Shown: piece after piece, positions 25,901 to 36,635 of the stretch
How the letters are laid out: each line of letters opens with the position of its first letter
Position numbering within the stretch: the stretch's first letter is position 1
NCBI GenBank assembly: GCA_028551475.1
Contig: CM052357.1
Location: 18,461,931-18,525,930, forward strand
Source of the DNA: Casuarina equisetifolia
Taxonomy: Eukaryota > Streptophyta > Magnoliopsida > Fagales > Casuarinaceae
Direction of reading: 5' to 3'
Length of the DNA stretch: 64,000 nt
Made by a program: the position numbers and the translations under genes
Notes under the pieces: model-generated
What the model was told of the DNA's origin: nothing
Database searches by the model: none
The model's input: the letters and a program-made list of their open reading frames with translations, nothing else

Positions 25901-28138
25901 ACTTTAACTCAAACTTTCTAAAACCTTGCTCTAGTGGAACCTTTAGCAAGAAGTAATCCAATGACTATAAGAAGTCAACTAGGAGTGTGATGTCCTAACT
26001 AGCGTTATGCTTTCCATGCATACATGAACGTCCTCGTAACTCCTATAACCATCTCGAGTGCTCTTTCTTATCTAGGATGACAAGCTACTATGGAAAATGA
26101 GAAATGAGAACCATGAAGAATTGGAACTTGGTCACTGGTGCCACGACTACCCACTGTGAACATAATAGGTAGTAAATGGGTCTTCAAAATGAAGCTTACT
26201 CCTTAAGGAATAGTGGATTGACTTAAGGCTCGATTGGTAGCAAAGGGCTACCATTAAGAATAAGGGGTTGACTACCTTGAAACTTATAATCTAGTGGTTC
26301 GACCAATTACCATCAAGTTAGTAGCCTTACTTATAGTAATCCATGGCTGGCATATTAGACAACTAGATATAAAGAATGCATTCTTGCTTAGGTTCTTGAC
26401 TAAACCTATTTACATGTAAAAACCTAAAGGATTTGTTAATCTTAAGCATTCATAACATGTGTGTTACTTGTATAGATACTTTATCGATTAAAATAGTCAC
26501 CACGAGTATGGTTTGAACAAATTTCTAGTTTCTTGCTTTCCACTACTATGTACTTGATCCTTCTTTGTTCTTATATTGAAATGGAGGAAATGAACAATGA
26601 GTATTACTTTATGTTAATGATATTATAGTAAATGGAAACTTTATGCAAATTGTTAATGACTTTGTAAAAGAACTTAGTTGTGGCTTTCTGATTAAAGATC
26701 TTGGACATATACACTATATTTTTAGATTGCAATTTGAACATAATGAAGTAGAAATTTTCATCTTTTAACACTAATACACACTGGATGTTCTTTGACAAGT
26801 AGAAATGATATATAACTAGCCAATCTTTATGCCAATGGCAATCAAAGTAGAAACTATTCATAATGGAGAAAGCTTACTTCCTTAACCTACCATATTCCAT
26901 AACATCCTAGGCTCACTTCATTACCTTTCTTAAATATGACTTGACATAAATCAAGCAATGCACAAACTTTACCAACAAATGAGTGCACCTCAGACAAAGG
27001 AGTTTTCTAGCTTAAACCTATCTTACATTATCTATAAGGAACAACTAACTTTGGTTTACAATTCCATAGATATAGTCTGACCTCTATTTATGGATTCATG
27101 GATATAGATTATGGAGGTTGCAACAAGTCAAGGAAATCAACTATTGGATTCTTAATGTTCATGGGACTAAACCTCATTTCTTGGTGTTCAAGAAATTAAA
27201 ATTTTGTGTCCCATTCATTTGTTGAAGTAGAATATAAAGCATTAGCTAAAGGAATTTTAGAATATGTTTAGTTCTTGAACTTGCTATCCAGACTTGGTGT
27301 AAGTCAATCTACTCCTACTCAAATGTTCTATGATAACTTGCTAGTAATGTAGACGTCTGCCAATCCCATTTGACACAACAAATCAAAGCACATAGAGATT
27401 GATATACATTTCATATGTGAAAAGGTTGCTGATTATCCCCAAGGAATAATTGTTACAATATTTGTTCCCTTGAGAGAATAGTTGTTGATATCCTAACTAA
27501 GCCATTGCTAAGAGATCTATTTGAATATATTTGAAACAAAATTGGTGTAACTTACCAATTTTGTTAAGGAGTGTTGGTGCCATCGGAATGTTGCTGGAAC
27601 AAGTTGAGAGAGACAAACATGAATTGGAAGAGAAAGGCCGGTGCACATTGATATCATTACCGAACTCCCTACCACATCTTGGTCTTGAATTGCTATGCTT
27701 GATGCTGTTAAAGCTTCAAGGATGCAAGTAATAAAAACCTCATTCATGCACTCCATGTACCATGTGCCCGACATGGACAAATCAACATATATGACTTGGC
27801 AAGATAGTAAGGATTCCAGATAAGCAAAGGCCCGGCCTTTACAAGTTATCACATAAAGAATCCTTAGCTCATGTGCTACCAAGAGTCAAAGCACCACTAC
27901 TTATCCATCCTAGAAACAAGGAGAAAAGAACCAGTGACTATGAAGAAATGTATGTGAAGAAGTCTACAATGGTTAGCAGTTAAAAAAATCTAACTTTTAA
28001 ACAGCATTTCAACTAAAGGCCTTGGCCATATAAGCCAAAATATGGCTTAGTATTTTGTATTGGATTTTCTTTAAGCCTTGATGAACTTTAATACAAAGCC
28101 TTTTTTGTTCAAAGTTTTGTTTTTTTTTTTTTTCAAGT
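22906..28138 (+). mobile_element. Decayed Copia element inserted in the F-box gene
   Basis: A truncated 5' LTR (22906-23022) matches the start of the 3' LTR (27572 onward), both beginning TGTTGGTG. A deletion joins the short LTR directly to pol. Pol remnants in order: pre-integrase (about 23,030-23,250), integrase core with KIKLLQYDNEREYTSKE (about 23,500), a break by solo LTR R1a, then the integrase end and a reverse transcriptase/RNase H (25,219-27,540) with many stops, ending VDILTKPLLRDLF. The 3' LTR runs to about 28,138. The sequence gggat occurs on both sides (22901-22905, 28139-28143), where F-box reading is interrupted and resumes. Gag and protease are missing. Confidence 0.8.
23788..25213 (-). 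repeat. R1 family copy a: solo LTR with TSD AATAT
   Basis: A 1426-bp insertion in the Copia integrase with perfect 5-bp flanks aatat (23783-23787, 25214-25218). In LTR sense (minus strand) it begins TGATAACTCTATTTTTATAA and ends in CA. Near its middle (about 24,805-24,820) is a TATA-like cctataaagagagg, again in minus sense. The Copia reading frame continues on the far side. No internal coding was seen. R1b and R1c share these ends. Confidence 0.85.
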
Positions 28139-28587
28139 GGGATGAAAACCTAACCATTGTAGGTGAGGGAAGGTTCGATTATGATGATATTATTTTTTAC
28201 AAAGGTCAATTCTATGTTATTGACAAGTTGGGTATAGTTTCTTGGATTGACCATTCATCCCTAGAGTTAGTAGAGTTAGTATAGTTTTCACCCCTACTAC
28301 TTAGGTTGGGAAAGCAAAAGTATTTGGTGGAGTCATATGGAGCTCTTTATGTTGTTGACAAATATTGTGAAAAGCTAGGCAACCCTATGTTTACTTTTGA
28401 AGTATATAAGCTTGATGAAGAATTGAGGCAATGGGTTTTGGTGAAAAGATTGGGCAACCGAGCATTTGTATTGGGTGATGATTGTTCGTTCTCCATTTCG
28501 GCTCAAGAATTTTTTGGATTTGAAGAGGACTTCATCTATTTCATTGGTGATGGATATGCACCTTATGTTTTCAATCTAAAAGTTTAA
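28139..28587 (+). pseudogene. F-box/DUF295 gene, C-terminal piece
   Basis: Encodes WDENLTIVGEGRFDYDDIIF then YKGQFYVIDKLGIVSWID, and after a stop near 28,282-28,284 continues SYGALYVVDKYC...FTFEVYKLDEE...GDGYAPYVFNL, the usual DUF295 C-terminal half. The stop at the end of 28587 fits the family's natural C-terminus. With the pieces at 19.7 and 22.5 kb it makes one plus-strand gene disrupted by two retroelements. Confidence 0.8.
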
Positions 28588-29697
28588 AGCATTCAACATT
28601 TAAGCTTTTCCCTAGGGCATTTTAATCCATTATGGCTTTTCCAAATTGGTGAGTTTTAGTACAAAACGTAACCAAGTTGGATTTGTCTGATGGTATTCTA
28701 AACTTTTGCCCCATGCATTTACAATTTCTTGCTTTTACATTGTGTTTACTTTACAAATATAAACAAGCTCAAGATGTGATTCTTTCATAGTTGGCACGAA
28801 CAATAAGGATGTTTCTACTTTGTGGCAAAGATGAAAAACGTGGAACTTTCTATATAGGTGCCTGTTTTGTTGTTGAATCCATACTAATTCTGTTGTTTTT
28901 TTGGGATGGAGCTGAATGAGGTTAATATATGGCTCTAAAATAATGATATATACGCATCGGAGAAAAATCTTTCAAGACACTGCTATCATATCTCCAAATA
29001 TTGAATATGCCAATGTCTCCAATTGACATAAACCAAACAAGCACATCCGGAGCAAAAAACCAACAAACTTTATCTGTTTTTAGTGTTGCATGCTAAATAA
29101 AGCTCCATAATAGTTATAGTAACAAGCGCAACTAAATCTGCATCACAATAATGACAGATGTTATACATCTATTAGTTAACTGAAAAAAGTGAAAGAGGTA
29201 TGAGTAAACAAAAGAAAATGCTTGGGTTTAGGAGCACTCAGATACTATTACTTATCTGAGTGTGACCCACATTTATCATGCTTCTAGCAGAGAGAGATTC
29301 TGCAGTTGGGTATCTTTCAAAGAAGAGCATCACAGCAAAATTACTGTTGAATTTTCAAATCTTTCAAAATTATATATCTATTTTGTCCAAATTATGTGGA
29401 CAAAAATGCAATGTTTGTGCATGAATGACCTGATTAAAATGATCCAATAGTTTGTTTTGTGTCAACCAATTGTGAAATAGCAAACTAGGTATGGGCTATG
29501 CCATGTAAAATGAATGGCTTTTAGAGTTTCATAACTCCTGAGAGTGTGGATGGTAATTGAGCTACCCTCTTGTTGCTTTAGAGTTTCTACTTATTTTATT
29601 AATTATACCTTAATGGCAGAATTCAAAGCTTTGATAGTGTAGGATACTTAACAAGTTTCAAATTGGACTAGATATTAACATATCAATGCCAATCACT

Positions 29698-29830
29698 ATA
29701 GACTTCTTTAGTTGTCACTTAGTCAACTAGTTTAGTGATAAGCTTGTAGGAATTACAATCATGAAGTTCAGAGTTTGACACCCTTCATGTGTGACTTGAG
29801 AGTTAATTTCCCAACTTGAATATGATATTT
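29698..29830 (+). repeat. SINE-like stretch inside the HAK duplicate
   Basis: tagtttagtgataagcttg followed by gagtttgacaccc resembles weak A and B boxes. It falls exactly where the match to HAK intron 3 is lost, so it is probably an insertion. The B box departs from consensus at two bases. Confidence 0.3.
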
Positions 29831-30309
29831 TCAAGCAATACTTTTGGGAGGACAAAATTTTTCAACGCCTATTTTTACATGAACCTAAGAAAATTTTATT
29901 TCACTAACTGTATACTTGTTTGATTAATGAAAAAGAGAAACCCCAAAGCAGATAGATGAGGGAGGTATACGCGGAAGGATATCTTGTCGGATTTAGACTA
30001 ACTTCCTTTATCTTGTCGGATTCAAGAAGAGGTGCTATGTAATCTTTTCAAAGTAAATTTGTGTGTTAAATTTTGGTAGATAGTTTCTGGAGGTATTGAT
30101 TAAAGTTTGGAGAAAGAATTATTATTATTATTATTATTTTTCAGGTGAATTCTTCGACAATCATTGCAAGCCAGCCATTTTCATAGATTATGTACCCTTC
30201 CGTGGAACTGATATGTAGTTGCCACTTTGTGAGGGCTCGTAGGACAATAAATTTTCTGATCTTTAATTAGGCTCAATTCGGTTCAATAGCAAACAAGCTT
30301 TGTGACATT

Positions 30310-30498
30310 TTCTTTTGGTTTCTAAAAGCAAATGTACTTCTAATATTACTTGAATGGTAAACCATGCATTAACTATACTGCAATCTATTTCGTCCCCTGT
30401 CAAATTACTATTAATTCCAACGATATCTGCATAAATACTTAAAAAAGAGTTAGAGTCGACAGAATATGACCGCCAGCCTATTGTCAATGGGCAAATGC
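30310..30498. other. ~190-bp indel relative to the intact HAK intron 3
   Basis: The parent reads gacatt then acag...accatg contiguously (about 5965-5990). Here the two halves are separated by about 190 bases without recognisable ends, giving an insertion in the copy or a deletion in the parent. A 90-codon minus open frame over it has no family match. Confidence 0.5.
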
Positions 30499-30512
30499 AA
30501 CAGGAACCAATG

Positions 30513-30972
30513 TGTTGGTAATCCATCCTTATCAAAAGAAGATTGAAAGTCGGAGTTGCAGCAGCAAATATTGAAACTTGGAGTCAACAAAGGCAGCAGC
30601 AGCTTTTTCCAACAGTTTTTGACAGCAAACTCTTAGCTGTCTTGGATTGATGTTTTCTACACGAAAAAGACCATGGAACAACCTAGAAATCTCTTGAAGA
30701 TGAATTAGTATGTCTATATATTAGAGGTTTGTGTTAGAAATCGTGTGTGAGAGCAAGTGAGAAAGAGATAAGTCCCTTAGAGAAAATCAGTTTCTGCAGA
30801 AACTGAAAAACAGAGTATTGTTTTTGTGTCCACTTTGATAGCTTGTAACTTTCTCCCTACTTAGTGAAATTTCGTGTTTCTTGCCCAGATCTCTTCCTTG
30901 TCTTGTCTAGTTTATGTTAGAAACAAGTTTCATCTAATTCCGCTGCGTATTGAGTGAGATACCGATCCTACA
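30513..30972 (+). repeat. 5' LTR of the young Copia
   Basis: 460 bp, TG...CA, with a TATA-like ctatatatta at offset 201 (30714) as candidate U3 promoter. Identical by eye to the 3' LTR. Confidence 0.97.
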
Positions 30973-30975
30973 AAG

Positions 30976-30987
30976 TGGTATCAGAGC
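30976..30987 (+). promoter_or_regulatory. Primer binding site (initiator-Met tRNA)
   Basis: tggtatcagagc, complementary to the 3' end of plant initiator-Met tRNA, three bases after the 5' LTR. It primes minus-strand cDNA synthesis. Confidence 0.95.
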
Positions 30988-31098
30988 TTTGCTGTTACCC
31001 AGAATTTCTGCAGAAAATTTCTGCAGAATCTGTTTTATTGTTCCCTCGGAGTTTCCTTCGAAATCAACCGTTTTTCTAAAACCCCCAAGCCTTGAAAG

Positions 31099-34000
31099 AT
31101 GTCAGAGTCCATCCATTACAAGACTCCCCTTCTCAATGAAACAAATTATGGTGATTGGAGCATGCAAATGAGAATTATACTTGGTTCTCATGGTTTGCTG
31201 AAATTTGTTGAAGAAGGTTATGAAGCACCTACAACAAGGAGAGCTGAGGAAGTCCTGTCAGATGCCAGGAGAGCTACCTTGGAGGAGAATAGGCAAAAGG
31301 ATCAGAAAGCCTTTCTTGTGATCATGCAAGGCGTGGACAGCAAGTTGTTCAAGAAGATTTCTGCACTACCTACATCAAAAGCCGCATGGGACAGCCTTAG
31401 AAAGATGTTCCAAGGAGAGGCAAAATCAAAACGGGTAAAGCTTCAATCTCTTAGACGTGATTTTGAGTTATTAGAAATGTTGGAGAATGAAACCATTGAT
31501 AGCTATGTGTGTAGAATTCAGGATATAGTGAATGAAATGCAAAGATGTGATGAGGAGGTAGATGAGAAAAAGGTGATTGAAAAATTGTTGAGAACTTTGG
31601 TGGATGATTTTGATTTTATTGTGGCTGTCATAGAAGAATCTAAAGACTATCCAAAGCTGTCATTAGATGATGTTTTAGGAACCTTGCATGCACATGAGAT
31701 TAAGATAAGACAAAAGAAGGAGAGGAAGCAAAAACTAGAACATGCTTTCCAAAGTAAGCTAGAAATGAGAGATAGTGCAGAAAGTAGTCAAGGGAGAAAT
31801 AGGGGAGGAAACTCATGGTCTAGAGGGAGAATTAGTTATGGAAGAGGAGGAAGACAAGGAGGAAGAGGTGCACAGAATAACTATAGCAATAGGAGGAGTG
31901 AGCAAGGAGAAACCTTCTCTAGAGCAGAAAATCAATTCTATCAAAATAATTCAACCCGTGGTGCTAGGGGGAGCTTTAGAGGTAGGTTTAATTCAAGGAA
32001 TGGGAGAGTTCAATGCTTTAAGTGTCAAAGATTTGGTCACATGGCCAGAAATTGTAGAGTAGAGCCAAGAAGGGATGACAGAAATTATCATGTTGAAAAG
32101 AAGAAGGAAGAAGAAGAAGGTGATGAAAAACCTGTTTTGCTGGCTGTTAAGGAAGGTACAATAGATGGGGCTGAAAATATTTGGTATTTAGATACCGGTG
32201 CAAGCAACCATATGTGTGGTAAAAAGGAGTTGTTCTGTAGGCTAAATTTGAAGTTTACAGGTGATGTTGCTTTTGGAGATTCAACCAAAATTAAAGTTGA
32301 AGGCTTGGGTGATATAGCTCTCACAACTCAAGAAGGTAAACAAAGTTTTATTAAGGATGTTTACTATGTTCCAGCCCTTAAAACTAATCTCTTAAGTTTA
32401 GGTCAGCTATTGGAAAAGGGGTATGTGATTAGTATGAAAGATGGTGTCATGTTTGTGAGGAATCAATATGGAGAGCTTATAGTCAAATCAAGGATGCAGA
32501 AAAATAGATTGTTTGCTCTAAATCTAAAAATTGAGTTTATGAGATGTCTTAAATCTGTTGTGAAAGATGATTGTTGGTTGTGGCATCTAAGATATGGCCA
32601 TTTAGGATTTGAAGGCTTGAGTGTCTTGTCCAGAAAAGATATGGTGAGAGGACTACCAAAAATAGACAAACCAAAGGGGTTGTGTGAATCTTGTGTGAAA
32701 GGAAAGATGACTAGGAAAAAGTTTGAAGTTGGAAAGTCTTGGAGGGCTCAAAAACCCCTTCAACTTGTCCATACTGATTTGGCAGGACCTTTTGATATTG
32801 AATCATTAGGAGGAAATCGATATTATGTGACATTCATTGATGATTTCAGTAGAAAGTCATGGGTGTACCTCCTTAGAAAAAAATCTGATACGTTTGAGAA
32901 GTTTAAGGAATTTAAGGCTTTAGTAGAGAAAGAAAGTGGAGAGAAGATTAAGGTTTTGAGATCAGATAGAGGAGGAGAGTATACATCAAGAGAATTTGAG
33001 AATTTTTGCAAAAAGGAAGGCATTAGACACCAATTTACAGCAGCCTACACCCCACAGCAAAATGGAGTTGCTGAAAGGAAAAATAGAACTATTTTGGATC
33101 TTGTGAGGAGTATGCTTAGAGGGATGAATTTGCCTAAAAGTTACTGGGGAGAAGCAGTAAGATGTGCTATTTATCTCCTAAACCGAAGCCCTACCAAAAG
33201 TGTGAAGAACATAACCCCAAATGAGGCATGGACTGGAAGGAAACCAGGAGTTAGTCATTTGAAAGTATTTGGTTGTGTTGCTTATGCAAGAGTACCTGAT
33301 CAAGGGAGAAAAAAGCTAGATGATAGAGGAGTTAAGTATATTTTTGTGGGGTATGATGAGAGAACAAAGGGCTATAGGTTGTACAATCCAGTAGAGAAGA
33401 AACTTATAGTTTCTAGAGATGTAGAATTTGATGAGCATACAAGTTGGAATTGGAGTGCAGAAGAAAAGAGTCAAAAGGGCATGTTTTATGAAGATGTTGT
33501 GAATGAAGATAAAGGAGAAGGTGTTGAGGATACTGGGGTAAGAAATGAGTCAAGATCAGATAGCTCAGAAGGTGAAACAAGTAGTGATAGAAGCAATCCA
33601 ACAGATTCGACAGCATCACCTACAAGATTGAGAAGTATAGATGATATCTATGGAGATTCAGTTCCAATTAAGCTGAGTGAGTATTCCATGTTTTGTTTGA
33701 TGGCTGCATGTGATCCTAGAAGCTTTGAAGAGGCTGTAGAGGAGAAGCATTGGAGAAAAGCTATGGAAGAAGAGTTAGCAGCAATAGAGAAGAATGACAC
33801 TTGGAAGCTTGTAGAATTGCCTAAAGGTCATAGTGCTATTGGATTGAAATGGGTGTATAAAACCAAAACCAATCAAGCTGGAGAAGTTGAGAAATATAAA
33901 GCTAGGTTGGTGGCCAAGGGTTACAAGCAAAAATATGGAATTGATTATGAAGAAGTGTATGCACCAGTGGCTAGGATTGATACAATAAGACTCATTCTAG

Positions 34001-35283
34001 CTATAGCTGCTGCTAAGGGATGGAAAGTACATCAAATGGATGTTAAGTCAGCCTTTCTAAATGGATACTTGGAAGAAGAAGTTTATGTTGAGCAGCCACA
34101 TGGTTATGAAAGAAAGAGGGAGGAAAATAAGGTTTTTAAGTTGAAGAAAGCTTTATATGGTTTGAAACAAGCACCAAGATGTTGGAATGCAAGAATTGAT
34201 AGTTACTTGCAAAGTAATGGTTTTAAGAAGAGTCCTTATGAATACTCTCTCTATACAAAGGTTAAAAAGAATGGAGACATGGTTGTGGTGTGTCTATATG
34301 TAGATGATATGATCTTTACAGGCAATAATCCAAACTTGTTTGATGAATTTCGAGCTGCTATGCATAAAGAGTTTGAAATGACAGATTTGGGAGAGATGGC
34401 TTATTTTCTAGGAATGGAAGTGCTGCAAAAGGATGAAGGAATTTTTATATCCCAAAAGAAGTATGCAAGAGATGTTCTTAAGAGGTTTAGAATGGAGAAC
34501 TCTAAACCAATTGCTACACCCATTGAGATGAATCATAGGCTGAAAAAGGATTCTAAAAGCAAACTAGTTGATGCTCATTGTTTCAAGAGTATGGTGGGAT
34601 GTTTGAGGTATCTAACCTACACTCGACCTGATATAATGTTTGGTGTTGGTTTGGTTAGTAGGTTTATGGAAGAACCAAGTGAAATACACATGAAGGCAGT
34701 GAAAAGAATCATGAGATATGTGAAAGGGACATTGGATTATGGATTGCTATACTTGAAAGGAAGAGAGGTGAAGTTAGAAGGTTTTTCTGACTCTGACTTT
34801 GCAGGAGATTTAGATGGAAGGAAGAGCACTTCTGGATATGGATTTGATGTGGGTTCAGGTGTTTTTTCATGGAGTTCAAAGAAGCAACAAATTGTGACAT
34901 TATCTACTTGTGAAGCTGAATATGTTGCTGCATCTGAAGCTGCTTGTCAAACTGTGTGGTTAAGAAACTTGTTGGAGGAGCTGAATTTCAAACAAAATAA
35001 AGCAATCGTGGTGTATGTTGATAGTAAATCAGCTCTTGCTTTAGCCAAGAATCCCATCAGTCATGGAAAGAGTAAGCATATTGAATTAAGGTATCATTTT
35101 ATTCGAGAACAGATGGAGAAAGGAACAATCAAATTAGTTTTCTGCAGAAGTGGTGAACAACTAGCAGATGTGTTCACAAAACCTCTTCAAGTTAGAGATT
35201 TTGAGAAGTTCAGAAGCTTGCTCGGTATGATAAGGATGGAGGAGGAGTATGTTGGTAATCCATCCTTATCAAAAGAAGATTGA
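31099..35283 (+). CDS. Copia Gag-Pol polyprotein (1394 aa)
   Basis: A single open frame encoding every enzyme needed for retrotransposition. In order: DUF4219/UBN2-type Gag (residues about 10-230), an Arg/Gly-rich linker, CCHC zinc knuckle C306-C309-H314-C319, aspartic protease DTGA from D365, pre-integrase LWHLRYGH (494-501), integrase triad D560, D623, E659 (exact D-35-E spacing), reverse transcriptase with YVDD at 1067-1070, and RNase H from about SDSDFAGD (D1231, D1233). No catalytic residue that I can check is missing. The start is the first ATG after the primer site that opens the frame in good Gag homology. The stop codon lies 31 bases inside the 3' LTR, so about the last 11 residues are LTR-encoded. 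Confidence 0.96.
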   Translation: MSESIHYKTPLLNETNYGDWSMQMRIILGSHGLLKFVEEGYEAPTTRRAEEVLSDARRATLEENRQKDQKAFLVIMQGVDSKLFKKISALPTSKAAWDSLRKMFQGEAKSKRVKLQSLRRDFELLEMLENETIDSYVCRIQDIVNEMQRCDEEVDEKKVIEKLLRTLVDDFDFIVAVIEESKDYPKLSLDDVLGTLHAHEIKIRQKKERKQKLEHAFQSKLEMRDSAESSQGRNRGGNSWSRGRISYGRGGRQGGRGAQNNYSNRRSEQGETFSRAENQFYQNNSTRGARGSFRGRFNSRNGRVQCFKCQRFGHMARNCRVEPRRDDRNYHVEKKKEEEEGDEKPVLLAVKEGTIDGAENIWYLDTGASNHMCGKKELFCRLNLKFTGDVAFGDSTKIKVEGLGDIALTTQEGKQSFIKDVYYVPALKTNLLSLGQLLEKGYVISMKDGVMFVRNQYGELIVKSRMQKNRLFALNLKIEFMRCLKSVVKDDCWLWHLRYGHLGFEGLSVLSRKDMVRGLPKIDKPKGLCESCVKGKMTRKKFEVGKSWRAQKPLQLVHTDLAGPFDIESLGGNRYYVTFIDDFSRKSWVYLLRKKSDTFEKFKEFKALVEKESGEKIKVLRSDRGGEYTSREFENFCKKEGIRHQFTAAYTPQQNGVAERKNRTILDLVRSMLRGMNLPKSYWGEAVRCAIYLLNRSPTKSVKNITPNEAWTGRKPGVSHLKVFGCVAYARVPDQGRKKLDDRGVKYIFVGYDERTKGYRLYNPVEKKLIVSRDVEFDEHTSWNWSAEEKSQKGMFYEDVVNEDKGEGVEDTGVRNESRSDSSEGETSSDRSNPTDSTASPTRLRSIDDIYGDSVPIKLSEYSMFCLMAACDPRSFEEAVEEKHWRKAMEEELAAIEKNDTWKLVELPKGHSAIGLKWVYKTKTNQAGEVEKYKARLVAKGYKQKYGIDYEEVYAPVARIDTIRLILAIAAAKGWKVHQMDVKSAFLNGYLEEEVYVEQPHGYERKREENKVFKLKKALYGLKQAPRCWNARIDSYLQSNGFKKSPYEYSLYTKVKKNGDMVVVCLYVDDMIFTGNNPNLFDEFRAAMHKEFEMTDLGEMAYFLGMEVLQKDEGIFISQKKYARDVLKRFRMENSKPIATPIEMNHRLKKDSKSKLVDAHCFKSMVGCLRYLTYTRPDIMFGVGLVSRFMEEPSEIHMKAVKRIMRYVKGTLDYGLLYLKGREVKLEGFSDSDFAGDLDGRKSTSGYGFDVGSGVFSWSSKKQQIVTLSTCEAEYVAASEAACQTVWLRNLLEELNFKQNKAIVVYVDSKSALALAKNPISHGKSKHIELRYHFIREQMEKGTIKLVFCRSGEQLADVFTKPLQVRDFEKFRSLLGMIRMEEEYVGNPSLSKED
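35233..35249 (+). promoter_or_regulatory. Polypurine tract
   Basis: Purine-rich run directly before the 3' LTR, the expected primer for plus-strand synthesis. It lies within the coding frame. Confidence 0.85.
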
Positions 35284-35709
35284 AAGTCGGAGTTGCAGCA
35301 GCAAATATTGAAACTTGGAGTCAACAAAGGCAGCAGCAGCTTTTTCCAACAGTTTTTGACAGCAAACTCTTAGCTGTCTTGGATTGATGTTTTCTACACG
35401 AAAAAGACCATGGAACAACCTAGAAATCTCTTGAAGATGAATTAGTATGTCTATATATTAGAGGTTTGTGTTAGAAATCGTGTGTGAGAGCAAGTGAGAA
35501 AGAGATAAGTCCCTTAGAGAAAATCAGTTTCTGCAGAAACTGAAAAACAGAGTATTGTTTTTGTGTCCACTTTGATAGCTTGTAACTTTCTCCCTACTTA
35601 GTGAAATTTCGTGTTTCTTGCCCAGATCTCTTCCTTGTCTTGTCTAGTTTATGTTAGAAACAAGTTTCATCTAATTCCGCTGCGTATTGAGTGAGATACC
35701 GATCCTACA
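35250..35709 (+). repeat. 3' LTR of the young Copia
   Basis: Same length and sequence as the 5' LTR. Contains the Gag-Pol stop codon (35281-35283). Confidence 0.97.
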
Positions 35710-36276
35710 CAATGGACCATGTTCTTCTATTCAGTGTACTGTGCGCATGATCCTAATCAGCGGTTCTTTTCCTTGTAGCAAACGCGTACTTTGGATTACA
35801 AAGGATCGACAATAGAGTACTCATTACCATAGATGGGCAGATTGAATGGTTCAAGGGTTCAAGCACGAAAGATATATGCCTGATATTGCTGGAGTCAGGA
35901 TCCCATTTCAATTACCATACAAGGGTCAGCAAGTACGGGGAAGGATCCCATCTCCAATCACCATACAAGGATCAACAAGTACGGGGATAAGAATTGCATT
36001 TTTCCTGAATGCATTCCCCTCCAACCAGCCTTTCGTTTTCGCAGCAAATGATTGTTCAAGGAATACAGAACGGCTATATGTTGATAATAACTCCTCATCA
36101 TACTGATCTTTGCCGGGAATAATCTTTATCTTTGCGTACCGACAAAGCAGTGAATAGAGAGTAAATCTTCCGCCTTTGGTACATAAGTACAAGGAACTCA
36201 GTGACTTGTCAGCAACAAATATGGAAATATGCATCATCATGACAAGTGGTAAAAGAATGTTTAAAACGGATCGGAG
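35710..36276 (-). pseudogene. HAK duplicate, exon 3 fragment
   Basis: Resumes the HAK homology interrupted by the Copia and matches the intact gene at about 5985-6545. Exon 3 is still readable ([39 protein letters not shown]), but it carries a tandem duplication at its 3' end (35,893-35,980) and a deletion of about 45 bp in the neighbouring intron. Homology ends at 36,276, short of parent exons 1 and 2, which are absent from the duplicate. Confidence 0.87.
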
Positions 36277-36635
36277 GATGCACCAGCTCACAGGAATGCG
36301 AGTTGAAAAACCAAGGACGTTCAATGTTCAAAGACCCAGGAAGAATAGAAAGCCTAGCAGGAAAAGAATACTTCAGAGAATGATGTATACGTTCAATGTG
36401 ATCTGAACCCACCAAAGAAGAATGGCTGCTAGCCAAACTTTGGCTGACGCCATGCTCATTAGCATAATTACAAGCTTTAGTATCTAACAAGAATGCTGTC
36501 GCTGCAGCTACAGCATGAAAGTAAACTTACTAGAAACTATTGAGTTATTTAGTTGGGCAGTAGGTCATAAGTCTTATTATAGTCCATTTTCTTCAAAATC
36601 TGCTCCCATCTTCAAGCGAGGAAATCATAAAAAAT
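36277..36635 (-). other. Unassigned; hydrophobic minus-strand frame with two stops
   Basis: Reading leftward from about 36,465, the minus strand gives MASAKVWLAAILLWWVQITL and a second hydrophobic stretch SILFLLGFLFFLGL, interrupted by TGA at 36373-36375 and 36328-36330, then running into the HAK exon 3 copy. It resembles a membrane-segment remnant, but I cannot name a family. The rest is the 3' flank of the GT14 gene. Confidence 0.3.

Larger units (their letters stand above)
28931..30512 (-). pseudogene. HAK duplicate, exon 5 to intron 3 fragment
   Basis: 28,931-29,300 matches the intact gene at about 4963-5360 (exon 5, intron 4, exon 4). The exons have small indels and lost splice sites; exon 4 is barely recognisable. 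29,450-29,697 matches intron 3; 29,698-30,240 is unmatched and carries a SINE-like stretch; 30,241-30,309 matches parent 5904-5970. The Copia at 30,513 interrupts the remainder. Confidence 0.85.
30513..35709 (+). mobile_element. Full-length, young Ty1/Copia retrotransposon (5197 bp)
   Basis: LTRs of 460 bp at 30513-30972 and 35250-35709 (TGTTGG...CCTACA) read identical base for base by eye. The target duplication caatg flanks both sides (30508-30512, 35710-35714). The initiator-Met primer site tggtatcagagc is at 30976-30987, and a polypurine tract (aaggatggaggaggag) sits just before the 3' LTR. One uninterrupted Gag-Pol frame fills the interior. Identical LTRs mean a very recent insertion, so the element may still be mobile. 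It landed in the HAK duplicate, whose sequence continues on both sides. Confidence 0.97.

Noticed and set aside
32088..32324. Several minus-strand frames within 31-35 kb
   Set aside because: All are shadows of the long Copia Gag-Pol frame.
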